DNA of 64,000 nucleotides from Nitrospira sp. Its GTDB lineage: Bacteria; Nitrospirota; Nitrospiria; Nitrospirales; Nitrospiraceae. Positions 35,468-44,776 of this stretch are shown here, one piece after another. The notes beneath the pieces were generated by a model. That model saw nothing but the letters and a program-made list of their open reading frames with translations, was not told where the DNA came from and did no database searches. Position 1 is the stretch's first letter; each line of letters opens with the position of its first letter. The position numbers were made by a program, and so were the translations under genes. The stretch lies in contig CP060501.1 of NCBI GenBank assembly GCA_024760545.1, positions 682,001-746,000 of the forward strand, read 5' to 3'.

Positions 35468-36904
35468 CTACCCGCCTGCACTGCCCACTGGTCCGCCCGG
35501 TTCGGTCATGCGCCAGGGATCGAGGAGTTCGGCCAATCGCTTGTCGGGTAAGACTTTCTGTTCCTTCGCCATCTGTCTCACCGTCTTGCCTGACTTATAA
35601 GCTTCTTTGGCCAATTTTGCCGCCGCTTCATAGCCGATTTCCGGTGCCAGGGCCGTACACATGGCCAAGCTCTCTTCAATGAGGCTCTTACATCGTTCCT
35701 CATTCGCCTTGATCCCTTCGATGCATTTCATCGCAAAGTTGTTGGAGGCGGTCGCCAGCAGCTCGATGGACTGAAGCAGGTTGTAGGCCATGACGGGCAT
35801 CATCACGATGAGCTCGAAATTGGCCGCCTGGCCGCCGACGGTCACCGTGACGTCATTACCGATCACCTGCGCGCAGACCATCGTGACGGACTCGGCGATG
35901 ACTGGATTGACCTTCCCCGGCATGATCGAGGAACCAGGTTGCGTCTCTGGCAAATTGATCTCACCAAGGCCGCAGCGCGGCCCTGACCCTAGCCACCGAA
36001 TATCATTGGCAATCTTCATGAGGCTCACGGCCAGAGTCCTCAATTGCCCGCTGGCTTCAACCAATGAGTCCTGCGCCGATTGTGCTTCAAAGTGATTCTT
36101 GGCCTCTTTGAACGAACAGCCGGTCTCCTTTGAGATGATAGCCATCACCTTGGCAGAAAATTTCGGATGACAGTTCAGGCCGGTGCCGACGGCAGTGCCT
36201 CCCAAGGCCACCTCGCTTAAGGCCCCTTGTGCTTGCTTGACCCTCTGGATACCAAGTTCGATCTGCCTGGCGTAGCCCCCGAATTCCTGACCGAGGCGAA
36301 CCGGCGTGGCGTCCTGCAAATGGGTACGACCGATCTTGACGATCGTGTCGAATTCCTTGGCCTTGCCCTTCAACCCCTTCTGCAACCGAGTCAGCGCCGG
36401 CAAGAGCTGGTGCTGCATCAATTCTGAGGCGGCAATGTGAATGGCCGTTGGAATGACGTCGTTGCTCGATTGGCCGAGATTCACGTGATCGTTCGGATGG
36501 ACGAGCTTGCTGCCACGCGCACCGCCGAGCAGTTCGGTCGCACGATTGGAGATCACTTCGTTCGTGTTCATATTGGTAGACGTCCCGGACCCGGTCTGAA
36601 AAATGTCCACGGGAAACTCGGCGTCCAGTTTTCCATCGACCACTTCAGTCGCCGCCTGCCGAATCGCATCCGCAGGCTTCTTCTCCAAGAGACCAAGGGA
36701 GTGGTTGACGGCAGCTGCGGCCCGCTTGATCATACCCATTGCCCGAATAACCGCCCGCGGCATCCGGAGGGAACTGATCGGGAAGTTCTCGATGGCGCGG
36801 GCAGTCTGCACGCCATAGTAGGCCTCAGCGGGAACAGCCAGTTCACCCATTGTGTCCCGCTCGATTCGGGTCGACGCTGATAGATTATTCTGATTCGTTT
36901 TCAT
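35468..36904 (-). CDS. fumC: Fumarate hydratase class II
   Basis: Interconverts fumarate and malate without an iron-sulfur cluster. 478 residues from the ATG at 36904, which has GGAG eight bases upstream and begins the familiar RIERDTMGELAVPAEAYYGVQT pattern; a longer upstream frame adds 34 unrelated residues. Signatures: SSNDVIPTAIHIAA, the HLQDATPVRLGQEFGGYA segment and the fumarase/aspartase loop GSSIMPGKVNPV (about residue 320). All active-site loops appear intact. Aspartate ammonia-lyase shares the fold, but the HLQDATP loop matches fumarase. Confidence 0.94.
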   Translation of the reverse strand: MKTNQNNLSASTRIERDTMGELAVPAEAYYGVQTARAIENFPISSLRMPRAVIRAMGMIKRAAAAVNHSLGLLEKKPADAIRQAATEVVDGKLDAEFPVDIFQTGSGTSTNMNTNEVISNRATELLGGARGSKLVHPNDHVNLGQSSNDVIPTAIHIAASELMQHQLLPALTRLQKGLKGKAKEFDTIVKIGRTHLQDATPVRLGQEFGGYARQIELGIQRVKQAQGALSEVALGGTAVGTGLNCHPKFSAKVMAIISKETGCSFKEAKNHFEAQSAQDSLVEASGQLRTLAVSLMKIANDIRWLGSGPRCGLGEINLPETQPGSSIMPGKVNPVIAESVTMVCAQVIGNDVTVTVGGQAANFELIVMMPVMAYNLLQSIELLATASNNFAMKCIEGIKANEERCKSLIEESLAMCTALAPEIGYEAAAKLAKEAYKSGKTVRQMAKEQKVLPDKRLAELLDPWRMTEPGGPVGSAGG

Positions 36905-37200
36905 TCGCTGTACTCCATGTCTAAGGGGGTTCTCGTACCTTGCGGGCGCCATGATAAACTTACCGCGCCGGCTTTCACAAGAGCATGCCGTCATGACTCC
37001 TGGCATTACGGGCGAAGCTCATGCAGGTTATCAGCGAGACCTCGATAAAGGGGTGTGAGAGTTGGTGATGCAGAAACGGGCGAGTGAGAAGTGAAAATCC
37101 TGCCTGACAAGGCGGGCTGTGCGGCTACCGGTTAAACCAAACGCTCGTCCCTTACCAGCCCCGGATAGAAGGACTACGTGACATCTTCCTATTTACGTCA

Positions 37201-37482
37201 TCAAATTCGAGTGATTTCCCTTTCGACTTCTTTCGCAGTATCCGCCTCTGGTGTATACAGGTAGGCCGCTTCGCGTTTGGCCATTTTGAACGCATGCATC
37301 ATGTCTGTTCCCATCCCTGCCAATGCGAGACACCATCCGCCTACTATCATCCACCAGACCAACGAAAATAGATCCGATGGCTGGTCGAAGTTGAAGACTG
37401 CCACTATCCCTGCCAGAACCAGCACAAATCCGACTGTCATCAGCGAATAGGTTAAAGTTTTCATCTTCGCCTCATCAAACAT
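37201..37482 (-). CDS. Small two-helix membrane protein
   Basis: 93 residues (or 87 from an internal ATG at 37464). Two transmembrane helices, TYSLMTVGFVLVLAGIVAVF and VWWMIVGGWCLALAGMG, joined by a short acidic loop, followed by a charged cytosolic tail ending EVEREITRI. No family recognised. It stands between fumC and the Hsp20 gene with untranslated stretches of roughly 300 bp on both sides. Confidence 0.6.
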   Translation of the reverse strand: MFDEAKMKTLTYSLMTVGFVLVLAGIVAVFNFDQPSDLFSLVWWMIVGGWCLALAGMGTDMMHAFKMAKREAAYLYTPEADTAKEVEREITRI

Positions 37483-37818
37483 GTTAGGTGCCTGAACAAG
37501 TTCGACAACTAGGCGGAGTGTCTACACGCCTTCTTATTTACGCATGACAGCTATCACCACCTCCTCAATTATTGATCGTAGCAATCTCTTGCTTTGCGGA
37601 TTTGCCCCTACCGATTTTGGGCGGACTTTACTCGTTTTCGTCAAATACACAATCCCTCAAGATGACCCTAACCGGTAGATCCAATTGGGCCATCATGTTC
37701 CATGGACGAAGGGCCTGGTAAGTGACGTGCGATCGGCGTCGGACGTGGAAGCAATCCAATGAAAAGGCCCGCCTGACTCAGGCGGGCCTTCGCTCAGAAC
37801 ATCTACTGCAAGAGAGGC
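37483..37818 (-). other. 336-bp intergenic region downstream of hsp20
   Basis: Contains the Hsp20 terminator (annotated separately) and presumably the promoter of the small membrane protein gene. No further gene is supported. Confidence 0.5.
37762..37790 (-). terminator. Rho-independent terminator of the Hsp20 gene
   Basis: A perfect 13-bp inverted repeat (AAGGCCCGCCTGA / TCAGGCGGGCCTT, 37764-37790) with a one-base centre lies 28 bases after the stop. On the minus strand it ends in TTTT. Confidence 0.85.
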
Positions 37819-38268
37819 TTATGCAACCTTGACTTCGATGGCTCTTGGTTTTGCCTTCTCCGACTTCGGCAGATGGAGATTCAGCACTCCATCCTTGAAC
37901 TCCGCCTTGACCTTGGCATCGTCAATGACATCGGGGAGTGAAAAGGTCCGGACGAAACTGCCATAGGATCGTTCGATTCGATGATACTTCGTCCCCTTGT
38001 CTTCCTTCTCCTGCTTACGCTGCCCCTGAATCGTAAGCACTCCATCTTCCAACGTGACCTTGACGTCCTCCTTTTTTACATCCGGAATTTCAGCCTTAAT
38101 CTGGTATTCCACATCAGTTTCACTGATGTCGACAGACGGAGTCCAATCGGCTACGATCATGGTCTCTTTCCCGGTGGTTCTGGACACTGCAGGGCGCGCG
38201 AACATGCGATTCAGCCGATCGGAAACTTCCTCCAGTTCACGAAATGGATCCCAACGTACGAGTGTCAT
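37819..38268 (-). CDS. Small heat-shock protein, Hsp20/alpha-crystallin family
   Basis: ATP-independent holdase chaperone that binds unfolding proteins as large oligomers. 149 residues from the ATG at 38268 (AGGAGG seven bases upstream), beginning TLVRWDPFRELEEVSDRLNR, the usual bacterial N-terminus. The alpha-crystallin domain runs from DWTPSVDISETDVEYQIKAE to the conserved A-x-x-x-x-G-V-L motif AEFKDGVLNLHLPK and ends with a short IEVKVA tail. A promoter is proposed at 38348-38375 and a strong terminator lies downstream, so it is a monocistronic unit. Confidence 0.93.
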   Translation of the reverse strand: MTLVRWDPFRELEEVSDRLNRMFARPAVSRTTGKETMIVADWTPSVDISETDVEYQIKAEIPDVKKEDVKVTLEDGVLTIQGQRKQEKEDKGTKYHRIERSYGSFVRTFSLPDVIDDAKVKAEFKDGVLNLHLPKSEKAKPRAIEVKVA

Positions 38269-38347
38269 AGTGAACCTCCTCATTGTCGATCTTATGTGGA
38301 TTCAGGTTATCTGCGCTGGCGCGGCGCCGATTCAACTGCATGGTTCT

Positions 38348-38375
38348 TAGATAAATCGACCCATGGAGAAGTCAA
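38348..38375 (-). promoter_or_regulatory. Possible promoter of the Hsp20 gene
   Basis: Minus strand: TTGACT -35 (38370-38375), 16-nt spacer, TATCTA -10 (38348-38353), about 75 nt before the start codon. No CIRCE element was seen. Confidence 0.4.
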
Positions 38376-38404
38376 GGGGCTGGACCGACTTGAAAATACG
38401 GGGG

Positions 38405-39538
38405 TTATCGATGCTCGATGGGCACGTAGGGCCGGTTATGTTCTCCGGAGTAGATTTGATCGGGCCTGAACAGCTTGTTTTCTCGCAACTGTTCCAGCCA
38501 ATGCGCAAGCCAGCCCGACACGCGCGCCATCGCAAAGAGCGGAGTGAAGAGGTCCACATCGATGCCCATCTTGTCGTAAATAATGCCTGAGTAAAAATCG
38601 ACGTTGGGATAGATGCCCTTACTATTCAGTAATTCCCCGGCTGCCGCTTCCACTTCCAATGCGATTTCATACAGAGGTGAGCTTCCGCATTCCTTGAACA
38701 AGCGCCGACAGAGTTCCTGCAGCACCGTTGCGCGAGGATCCTTGACCTTATAGACACGATGCCCGAATCCCATCAGTTTTTTCTTGTTTTGCAAAGCTCG
38801 CTCAACGTACCGCCGTGCCTTATCGGCCGTGCCGATCTCTCTGAGCATGACCACCACTTCTTCATTTGCGCCGCCGTGCAAGGGTCCCTTTAAGGCTCCG
38901 ATCGATGAAGCCACGACGGTATAGGGATCGGCCAGGGTTGATGCCGTCACCAATCCTGTAAAGGTGGACGCGTTCATCGTGTGTTCGGCATGGAGGATCA
39001 GACAGTCATCAAATACTTCGGCCCATACTGGAGGGGCCACGGATTCCGTCAACATGTAGAAGAAATTCTCGCTGAACCCGAGATCGTCCCGCGGGGTAAT
39101 GGGAGCATCGCCATGGCGAAGCCTCGCCCAGGCCGCCACGATCGTCGGTAATTTCGCGACCAGGCGTACCGCGCTCCAGTAGTTATTCTCGACGTCCTTG
39201 ACGTTTCGGCCTGGGTAGAACATTCCGAGCGCGGCCACCGCCGCCTGGAGGGCATCCATGGGATGGCCTTGCTCAGGCAAGCACTTTAGCAAGTCAAGGA
39301 TACGAAATTTGATGCGCCGATGGTGGGTGACGTCAGTGATCCATTGTTGGAACTCGGTCGCTGAAGGAAGGTGCCCAAAGAGGAGCAGATACGCCGTTTC
39401 CAAGTATGATGAGCCCGCGCAGAGAGCTTCGACTCGAATGCCGCGGTACTCGAGAATGCCGCGTTGGCCGTCGACATCGCTGATCGAAGAAGTGGCAGCC
39501 GGCACACCGGCCAAGCCCGGCATGAAATCATGAGGCAT
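38405..39538 (-). CDS. gltA: Citrate synthase
   Basis: Condenses acetyl-CoA and oxaloacetate, or can run in reverse in some autotrophs. 377 residues, the size of the dimeric type. The catalytic triad is complete: His in GPLHGGANEEV (about 221), His in MGFGHRVYK (about 260) and Asp in YPNVDFYSG (about 312). The N-terminus ILEYRGIRVEALCAGSS with the Y-R-G-x-x motif is typical. An AGGAG site lies about nine bases before the ATG. 2-methylcitrate synthase is very similar and cannot be excluded, but no prp genes are near. Confidence 0.93.
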   Translation of the reverse strand: MPHDFMPGLAGVPAATSSISDVDGQRGILEYRGIRVEALCAGSSYLETAYLLLFGHLPSATEFQQWITDVTHHRRIKFRILDLLKCLPEQGHPMDALQAAVAALGMFYPGRNVKDVENNYWSAVRLVAKLPTIVAAWARLRHGDAPITPRDDLGFSENFFYMLTESVAPPVWAEVFDDCLILHAEHTMNASTFTGLVTASTLADPYTVVASSIGALKGPLHGGANEEVVVMLREIGTADKARRYVERALQNKKKLMGFGHRVYKVKDPRATVLQELCRRLFKECGSSPLYEIALEVEAAAGELLNSKGIYPNVDFYSGIIYDKMGIDVDLFTPLFAMARVSGWLAHWLEQLRENKLFRPDQIYSGEHNRPYVPIEHR

Positions 39539-39668
39539 AATTCACTCTCCTGGGAAAAGTGTACTCTTCTGCCTACCCTACCACGGCTGCGTGGCGTTCT
39601 TGCAATGGAAAATCGTGCTTGGCATACTTCATATTGAGGATAATATCGGGTGATGAACAGAGACGCGA

Positions 39669-40061
39669 ATGATTCGATCAGCCGCCATCATGTGCTCCTT
39701 CCTGATCGCACTAACGGGCCTCATGACTGTTTCATCCGTCACGGCAGACGAAGAAACGATCGCGTTCGCCGTCGTCAGCGAACCTCCCAAGGATAAGACA
39801 CGGATTCCGGCAAAGGTCGCGATCGAGGGGACGGTCACGGACATGAAGCTGCTCGCATCCGACCAGATTCTGTCCAATTTAGCCTGGAAGACACTAGAGA
39901 TCTGTCATGCGCTCAAGCTTGAGGGACAGAAGTCTCCGGAGGGATTCCGCGTGCTCTCGGTGCGCGCGATCGACGCAGCCATGTTACCGATGGTGTTGCA
40001 GGGCGTTGCGGGAGATTGCCTGCTGAAAAAAGCCTTGGAAGTAGCTCCCCTCGTCGATTAA
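39669..40061 (+). CDS. Secreted hypothetical protein
   Basis: 130 residues. The signal peptide (IRSAAIMCSFLIALTGLMTVSSVTA) is cleaved near residue 26. The mature part has about 100 residues with a beta-alpha pattern (TIAFAVVSEPPKDK, KVAIEGTVTDMKLLASD, SNLAWKTLEICHALKL), and two Cys (EICHAL and GDCLLKK) that may form a disulfide. No family recognised. It stands alone between citrate synthase (divergent) and the zinc-ribbon-like gene (convergent). Confidence 0.65.
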   Translation: MIRSAAIMCSFLIALTGLMTVSSVTADEETIAFAVVSEPPKDKTRIPAKVAIEGTVTDMKLLASDQILSNLAWKTLEICHALKLEGQKSPEGFRVLSVRAIDAAMLPMVLQGVAGDCLLKKALEVAPLVD

Positions 40062-40140
40062 CATCTGACAGGATGTTGCAAAATTCTTCCAGCCCAATAG
40101 GCTAAATGATTTTTCGACAGGGTGCTGAAGACCAGGCACA

Positions 40141-40524
40141 TCAGGCCGAACAGTCAGGGCATTGCTGCGGCTCATGGTCCGAATCACTTTCCTCCATGGT
40201 AAGGGGAAAGAGCATGTCGCAGGATCGGCACGACCGGACCTCAAAATAGGGAACACCGTGCTCATCAATTTCGGTAGGAAGAAGGAGCTCAGAAGGATCA
40301 TACCCCACGAAGCCTCCATCGCTGAACTTCACCACCGCGAGCCGATCGTTGAAGGCTTCGAAGGTCGCTTCTTGCCCCTTGCGAGCGAGCACGTGGCCAA
40401 GCACACAGACCGGCTGGCCCTTCCGTTTGATGCGGAGATCCTTCAGTGTTCGCTGGAATGCAGTGGCGCAAGCAAACTGACCGGCAGAACTGGTTCCGAC
40501 CCACGGCATAATTGCCCCTCTCAT
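40141..40524 (-). CDS. Hypothetical protein with C-terminal zinc-ribbon-like cysteines
   Basis: 127 residues. After a short N-terminal part there is a basic region (RTLKDLRIKRKGQPVCVLG), then a domain that looks beta-rich (ATFEAFNDRLAVVKFSDGGF). The last 30 residues carry two Cys pairs, RSCRSCD and QCPDC, spaced like a zinc ribbon. No family recognised. It converges with the secreted gene ending at 40061 and is divergent from the ArsC/Spx-like gene. Confidence 0.6.
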   Translation of the reverse strand: MRGAIMPWVGTSSAGQFACATAFQRTLKDLRIKRKGQPVCVLGHVLARKGQEATFEAFNDRLAVVKFSDGGFVGYDPSELLLPTEIDEHGVPYFEVRSCRSCDMLFPLTMEESDSDHEPQQCPDCSA

Positions 40525-40599
40525 GCGACGACTACTAATTGGGATCTAACATAGGCTGAAAAAAATCGTCAAGACGCGTCTTCTCACCAAGGAGATACT

Positions 40600-40950
40600 A
40601 TGGCCGACATCACGATCTATCACAAACCGACCTGCACCACGTGTCGTCAGGCGGTACAGTTGCTCAAAGACAGCGGAACACCCTTCACGGCGATCAACTA
40701 TTATGAGCGCTCATTCACCAAGGCGCAGTTGAAAGCACTCCTGAAGAAGGCCGGGCTTTCTCCCAAAGACGTGCTTCGAACCAAGGAAGACCTCTATCAG
40801 GAACTTGGCTTGGGGAAGAAGCAGCTTTCGGACGATGAATTACTCGACTTGATGGTCAAACATCCGGATCTCATTCAACGGCCACTCGTCGAGAAGGGTG
40901 ACCAGGCAATTCTGGCGAGACCCGCCGAGTCGATCAAGACACTCCTGTAG
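40600..40950 (+). CDS. ArsC/Spx-family thioredoxin-fold protein
   Basis: 116 residues after an AAGGAG ribosome site. Thioredoxin-like fold starting ITIYHKPTCTTCRQAVQLL. The motif is CTTC, a CxxC as in Spx/YffB-like relatives. The family's later pattern is present: INYYERSFTKAQLKALLKKA, VLRTKEDLY and RPLVEKGDQAILARP, ending ESIKTLL. Arsenate reduction is the commonest annotation but not certain without ars genes; a general thiol oxidoreductase role is equally likely. Confidence 0.85.
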   Translation: MADITIYHKPTCTTCRQAVQLLKDSGTPFTAINYYERSFTKAQLKALLKKAGLSPKDVLRTKEDLYQELGLGKKQLSDDELLDLMVKHPDLIQRPLVEKGDQAILARPAESIKTLL

Positions 40951-40989
40951 GTGGTCACAAATCCCCCATTCACTGGGGGTGGCAGCAGC

Positions 40990-42195
40990 CTATGAACCGG
41001 CTGTGTGCTCGGAGGGCGATTGTCGAATGGTCCGTGTTTTGGGATCGACCGTAAAGGCGAGCTTCCCGTCCAATGCATCCAGCAGAATGTTTCCCACCAG
41101 TATTCGTCGCCATCCTTTCAGGAGTGGAAGATCCAGAGCCGATCGATTCGCCTTGGCATCCACCAATTCCTGCAGATCGGCTGTGGTCGCCAACAGGGTC
41201 GGCGCAATCTCTTCGTCCATGGCCCGAGCCTTGACGATCGCCTGAAGCAACTCGACAAATCCGTTCGATTCCGGATCGGGTTTCCGCTCCTTCGGAAGGA
41301 CCGGCCAGGCCGACGGAGGAAGCGCGAGCGACGCCTGAATCGTGGCCAGAAGTGTCTCGCCATTGCGATCAGCCTCCGAGGTGTGGAGGCCTCTCACTTT
41401 GCGCAGTTCGTCCGTATGCCTCGGCGGATGTCTCGCGAGTTGGAGAAGGACTTCGTCCCGAACGACGCGACTCCGGGGGACATTTCTCCGTTTCGCTTCT
41501 CCTTCCCGCCAGGCCGCAAGTTCCCGAAGGACCGCAGCCGATTTCGGTTTGAGCTGATCCCACCCCCGTATGCGTTGAAAACGTTCCTGTGGTTCGCGGC
41601 GGGTTTCGCCGACGACGCCTTCAAGACGGGAGAACTCTTCGTGAGCCCACTGCAACCGGCCGAGCTTTGACAGTCGTGTATGAAGATGATCATGAATCGC
41701 CAGGAGAAAGGTCACGTCCTCCAGCGCATAGGCCAATTGATCATGAGACAGCGGGCGGGCGCTCCAATTTGTAAAGGTATGCGCCTTGTCCAGCCTTCTC
41801 CCATGCACCCGTTGAACGAGGTTGGCATACGCGACTTGGGGACCGAAGCCGACCATCGCCGCGGCAATCTGAGTGTCGAAAAACGGTTTTGGGATCTGGC
41901 CGGCATGAACTGCAAAAAGGTCTAAGTCTTGCCGACCCGCATGCACGACTTTCTCGACCGCCGGATCGCACACTATCTCCCAAAACACATCAAGCGCCCC
42001 GCCGGATAGGACAGCCGGAAAATCGATGACGGCTGCGGTGGTTTCAGTGGCAACTTGAATGAGTTCCAGCCTCGGCACAAAACTCTCTTCGCCGACAAAT
42101 TCGGTATCCAGCGCGAGGCGTGGGCTGTCTTTCAATCGCTCGCACAACTCACTGAGTCCGGTCGCGCTCGTAATGTACTGCTGTGGGGTGGACAT
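40990..42195 (-). CDS. rnd: Ribonuclease D
   Basis: 3'-5' exonuclease for tRNA and stable RNA trimming. About 401 residues. DEDD exonuclease motifs: LALDTEFVGEESF (Exo I), HAGRQDLDLFAVH with F-D-T-Q (Exo II) and YALEDVTFLLAIHDHL (Exo III, DEDDy type). The HRDC domain follows (about 215-285, REPQERFQRIRGWDQLKPKS and on) with a further C-terminal helical domain. Two starts are possible. The ATG at 42195 is annotated; a GTG at 42213 overlaps the J-domain gene's stop by 4 bp and would allow translational coupling. Confidence 0.9.
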   Translation of the reverse strand: MSTPQQYITSATGLSELCERLKDSPRLALDTEFVGEESFVPRLELIQVATETTAAVIDFPAVLSGGALDVFWEIVCDPAVEKVVHAGRQDLDLFAVHAGQIPKPFFDTQIAAAMVGFGPQVAYANLVQRVHGRRLDKAHTFTNWSARPLSHDQLAYALEDVTFLLAIHDHLHTRLSKLGRLQWAHEEFSRLEGVVGETRREPQERFQRIRGWDQLKPKSAAVLRELAAWREGEAKRRNVPRSRVVRDEVLLQLARHPPRHTDELRKVRGLHTSEADRNGETLLATIQASLALPPSAWPVLPKERKPDPESNGFVELLQAIVKARAMDEEIAPTLLATTADLQELVDAKANRSALDLPLLKGWRRILVGNILLDALDGKLAFTVDPKTRTIRQSPSEHTAGS

Positions 42196-42209
42196 TGTCA
42201 CAATGTATG

Positions 42210-42842
42210 TCACTCAGAAGGGCTGTAGGGTCGACCCGGAGGCTGCATTGGCTCAGTGTTGCTGAGACTGAGATATTCTTTCAGAAATTGATAGGCTTCC
42301 AACATGCGGCGGAGTTCCGGCTCAGAACTACGATCGCCATTGTTGGCATCGGGATGGAGCTGCTTGGCCTTGGTTCGGAAGGCTGCGGTGACATCCGCCA
42401 GAGTGCTACCGAACTCCACGCCCATGATGGCATAGGCATCCATCGCAGTATTGACACCGTTCGGGTTCTCTGAGAGCGCCCCGCTGCCGCCGCTGGCCGC
42501 TTTCAACATATCGGCAAGACTGATTTTCTTGCGCCGGCGCCTTGGCCGTTCACGGATCTCGCTGTCAAACTCATCCCAACGATCTTCCACGAATTCCAAC
42601 CGAGATTCGAGGCGCATCGCGCCGGAGAGATCGTGAATCGACTCCAATTCCTCTTCAATCTCAAGCAGCGAACGGATGATCTCTTCAAGGCCCTGTTCGA
42701 CACGGAAAAACCCATCCACCCGTTCTTCCATCATGCTGTCGACGGCGACGTCCAAACTGTCTTCCGTTTTGAAGCGAAGCGCGCCGATGCGTTTCTGCAT
42801 GCCGGTGCGGAACTTCAGATATTTGGCGGTCGAGAACGGCAT
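42210..42842 (-). CDS. J-domain (DnaJ-like) protein with a C-terminal J domain
   Basis: 210 residues. The J domain is at the C-terminus, unlike classical DnaJ: DAYAIMGVEFGSTLADVTAA, then FRTKAKQLHPDANNG (the HPD motif at about 178-180) and the closing helix MLEAYQFLKEYLSL. The first 110 residues are charged helices (MEERVDGFFRVEQGLEEII, ESIHDLSGAMRLESR) with a basic patch RERPRRRRKKISL. The J domain should recruit and stimulate an Hsp70, and the N-terminal part probably binds a client. It is transcribed just before rnd, overlapping it if the GTG start of rnd is used. Confidence 0.85.
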   Translation of the reverse strand: MPFSTAKYLKFRTGMQKRIGALRFKTEDSLDVAVDSMMEERVDGFFRVEQGLEEIIRSLLEIEEELESIHDLSGAMRLESRLEFVEDRWDEFDSEIRERPRRRRKKISLADMLKAASGGSGALSENPNGVNTAMDAYAIMGVEFGSTLADVTAAFRTKAKQLHPDANNGDRSSEPELRRMLEAYQFLKEYLSLSNTEPMQPPGRPYSPSE

Positions 42843-43041
42843 GGATGCCCTCCCACGGCATGGAAGGGGTATTGTACCACAGGCAGAGTAGCGGACTCAC
42901 CAGAGCAGAATACGGGTGAGGATGATGAAGTGTGGCGAGGCGAACTCAAATTCTCGAACAAGGGTCTACATTGGCACTGGGAAATTGTGGTACAGGTGGG
43001 AAGTGTGCAACCGCTTGATCTGAGAATGCGTCCGAGAAGAA

Positions 43042-44478
43042 TTACCCTCCTGACTTTGATCCCAATTCCTTCGACCAGAACAAGAACATACCGTGGCCAC
43101 CTCTTGTGGGTGAGCCTCCATCCGAATCGCGGAAGATTCCAAAATTATAGGTATAGTTCAGTTCAATTTGTGACCGCCAGGGGGCACCGGATACAACACC
43201 GACCCCCACGGTTGGCATCGAATCCGTCGACTGTGTGATCCGACCATCCGACGTAAAGCGCGGACGATCAAGGAACGCCCAGCCCGCTTCCACATAAGGA
43301 TACAGAAAGAAAAGGGCTTCATACCGATACTGCACATTCGCAATTGCGTAGTGCTTGGGAAAGAGTTCATTGAATGCCACCCCATGAATCATCGGCAATG
43401 ACACGGCGTCCCATTCATAGCCAGTCGGGCGTCCCGGAAGTCGGAAGGCCGTAAACCGGTCAAGATCTTTCCCAATCCCTGCGTGAAAGCTCGAAACCAG
43501 ACGGTGCTTCTCACTGTCGACGAACGGCAGCCCGGACGCAGCCATCAAGTATCCGCTCATGGCCAGATAGATGCGCTCTTGCTTGAAATCGGGTGTGTCG
43601 AACGGCGGGCCTCCCCATGCAGTCCACTTGGCGCGATGTCCTTGAATCACATCGCCACCCATCGTCACACCTTCATGGGGCAATTCCATGAGATTACGGG
43701 TCATGGCATCGATACGAACCTTGAGGTGAATCCGGCCTTCATAGGTGTCGCTCGGAACGCCATACTGGGGTGAGGTATGCCCGGTCCCCTTGAACCAGCG
43801 GAATCCCGGCTCATACGTCACAAAAAGATTGACGGCACTATCTTGTCTGAACGGACGAATCGGAAGACGGTACCCTAACCCGATACCACCGAACACGTAA
43901 CTCCACTCAATTTCGGTGTCACGGATCCGCTGTCCCTCAACATTCTCAGATCGTCCCAGCGGTGCGATGAAATTGTTCAGAGTAAAGAGCAAGGTCCAAT
44001 TGGGAAATGTCCGGAGTCCGATCGAGTAATTCAGGTCGTTCACGACCCCTGTAATGGTTCCACGGAATCGTCGATTGTCGTCATCCCAATTTCGCCACAC
44101 ATAAAGCGCTCCGAAGGGAAGTACTTCGAGCTGGGCGGGGCCGTCCGGGATCCATTGCAACCCGAAACTCGCGGCGGTGACGGACCGGCGATCTCTCGGC
44201 GCGACATAAATCTCCTCTCCAAACAGCTTGGTGCGAAATTCTCGCCCGGCATGCGGAGTGGGTTCCTCTATTGGAGTGGGTTCTTGTGGCGAGGATTCAG
44301 CGTGACTCACTCCGGACATGACGAGTGCGAGGGCAAACCCTAGAACTGAACGCGAGAGAGCACGAAGGATTGGGCGTGTAGGGAATCGCACTTCCGTTCC
44401 CTCTAATCGCGTCCGACCATAGGTCGTCCATCGCATTCCTGCTGCATGTGACCGCATATAACGAGAAGCTGTAGTCAT
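43042..44478 (-). CDS. Outer-membrane beta-barrel protein, hypothetical
   Basis: 478 residues. A long N-terminal extension precedes a signal (VLGFALALVMSGVSHAESS, cleavage near residue 62). The remainder has strong barrel character, with alternating aromatic/polar strands and Gly/Asp turns (RFRGTITGVVNDLNYSIGLR, IEWSYVFGGIGLGYRLP, VNLFVTYEPGFRWFKG, YVEAGWAFLDRPRF, SQIELNYTYNFGIF). It ends near FLFWSKELGSKSGG. No named family; size and composition fit a porin-like protein or outer-membrane enzyme with about 16 strands. Confidence 0.65.
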   Translation of the reverse strand: MTTASRYMRSHAAGMRWTTYGRTRLEGTEVRFPTRPILRALSRSVLGFALALVMSGVSHAESSPQEPTPIEEPTPHAGREFRTKLFGEEIYVAPRDRRSVTAASFGLQWIPDGPAQLEVLPFGALYVWRNWDDDNRRFRGTITGVVNDLNYSIGLRTFPNWTLLFTLNNFIAPLGRSENVEGQRIRDTEIEWSYVFGGIGLGYRLPIRPFRQDSAVNLFVTYEPGFRWFKGTGHTSPQYGVPSDTYEGRIHLKVRIDAMTRNLMELPHEGVTMGGDVIQGHRAKWTAWGGPPFDTPDFKQERIYLAMSGYLMAASGLPFVDSEKHRLVSSFHAGIGKDLDRFTAFRLPGRPTGYEWDAVSLPMIHGVAFNELFPKHYAIANVQYRYEALFFLYPYVEAGWAFLDRPRFTSDGRITQSTDSMPTVGVGVVSGAPWRSQIELNYTYNFGIFRDSDGGSPTRGGHGMFLFWSKELGSKSGG

Positions 44479-44721
44479 GAAACACGTGATGGGATGATCA
44501 AGCGGGATTTCGCTGGAGACCGCAGGGCCCTCGGCAGCTCTCTGACCTGGTTGAGTATCGGAGGGAATTCGATCGTCTCATCGAGACATTCCAGCCAAAA
44601 AGAAAAGAAGGCACGTAATTGTCAGTCTCCACCATGACTAAACACGACTAGGTGCACTAGATACAGCTATGGAACTCCCTAGTGGGCCAGAAGCGGATAA
44701 GGAGTTATTGTAACTTGTATG

Positions 44722-44733
44722 GAGCGTACGCTC
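44722..44733. promoter_or_regulatory. 12-bp perfect palindrome upstream of csbD
   Basis: GAGCGTACGCTC reads identically on both strands and ends 43 bp before the csbD start at 44777. It could be a regulator's operator; I do not recognise the motif. Confidence 0.35.
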
Positions 44734-44776
44734 TGAACTGCAAGCACATTGATAACCATCCATAAAGGAGGCACAG

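Noticed and set aside
37033-37140. Possible RNA gene between fumC and the small membrane protein gene
   Set aside because: A short CCTGCC/GGCGGG hairpin is present, but without a T tract, tRNA features or any recognised RNA family.
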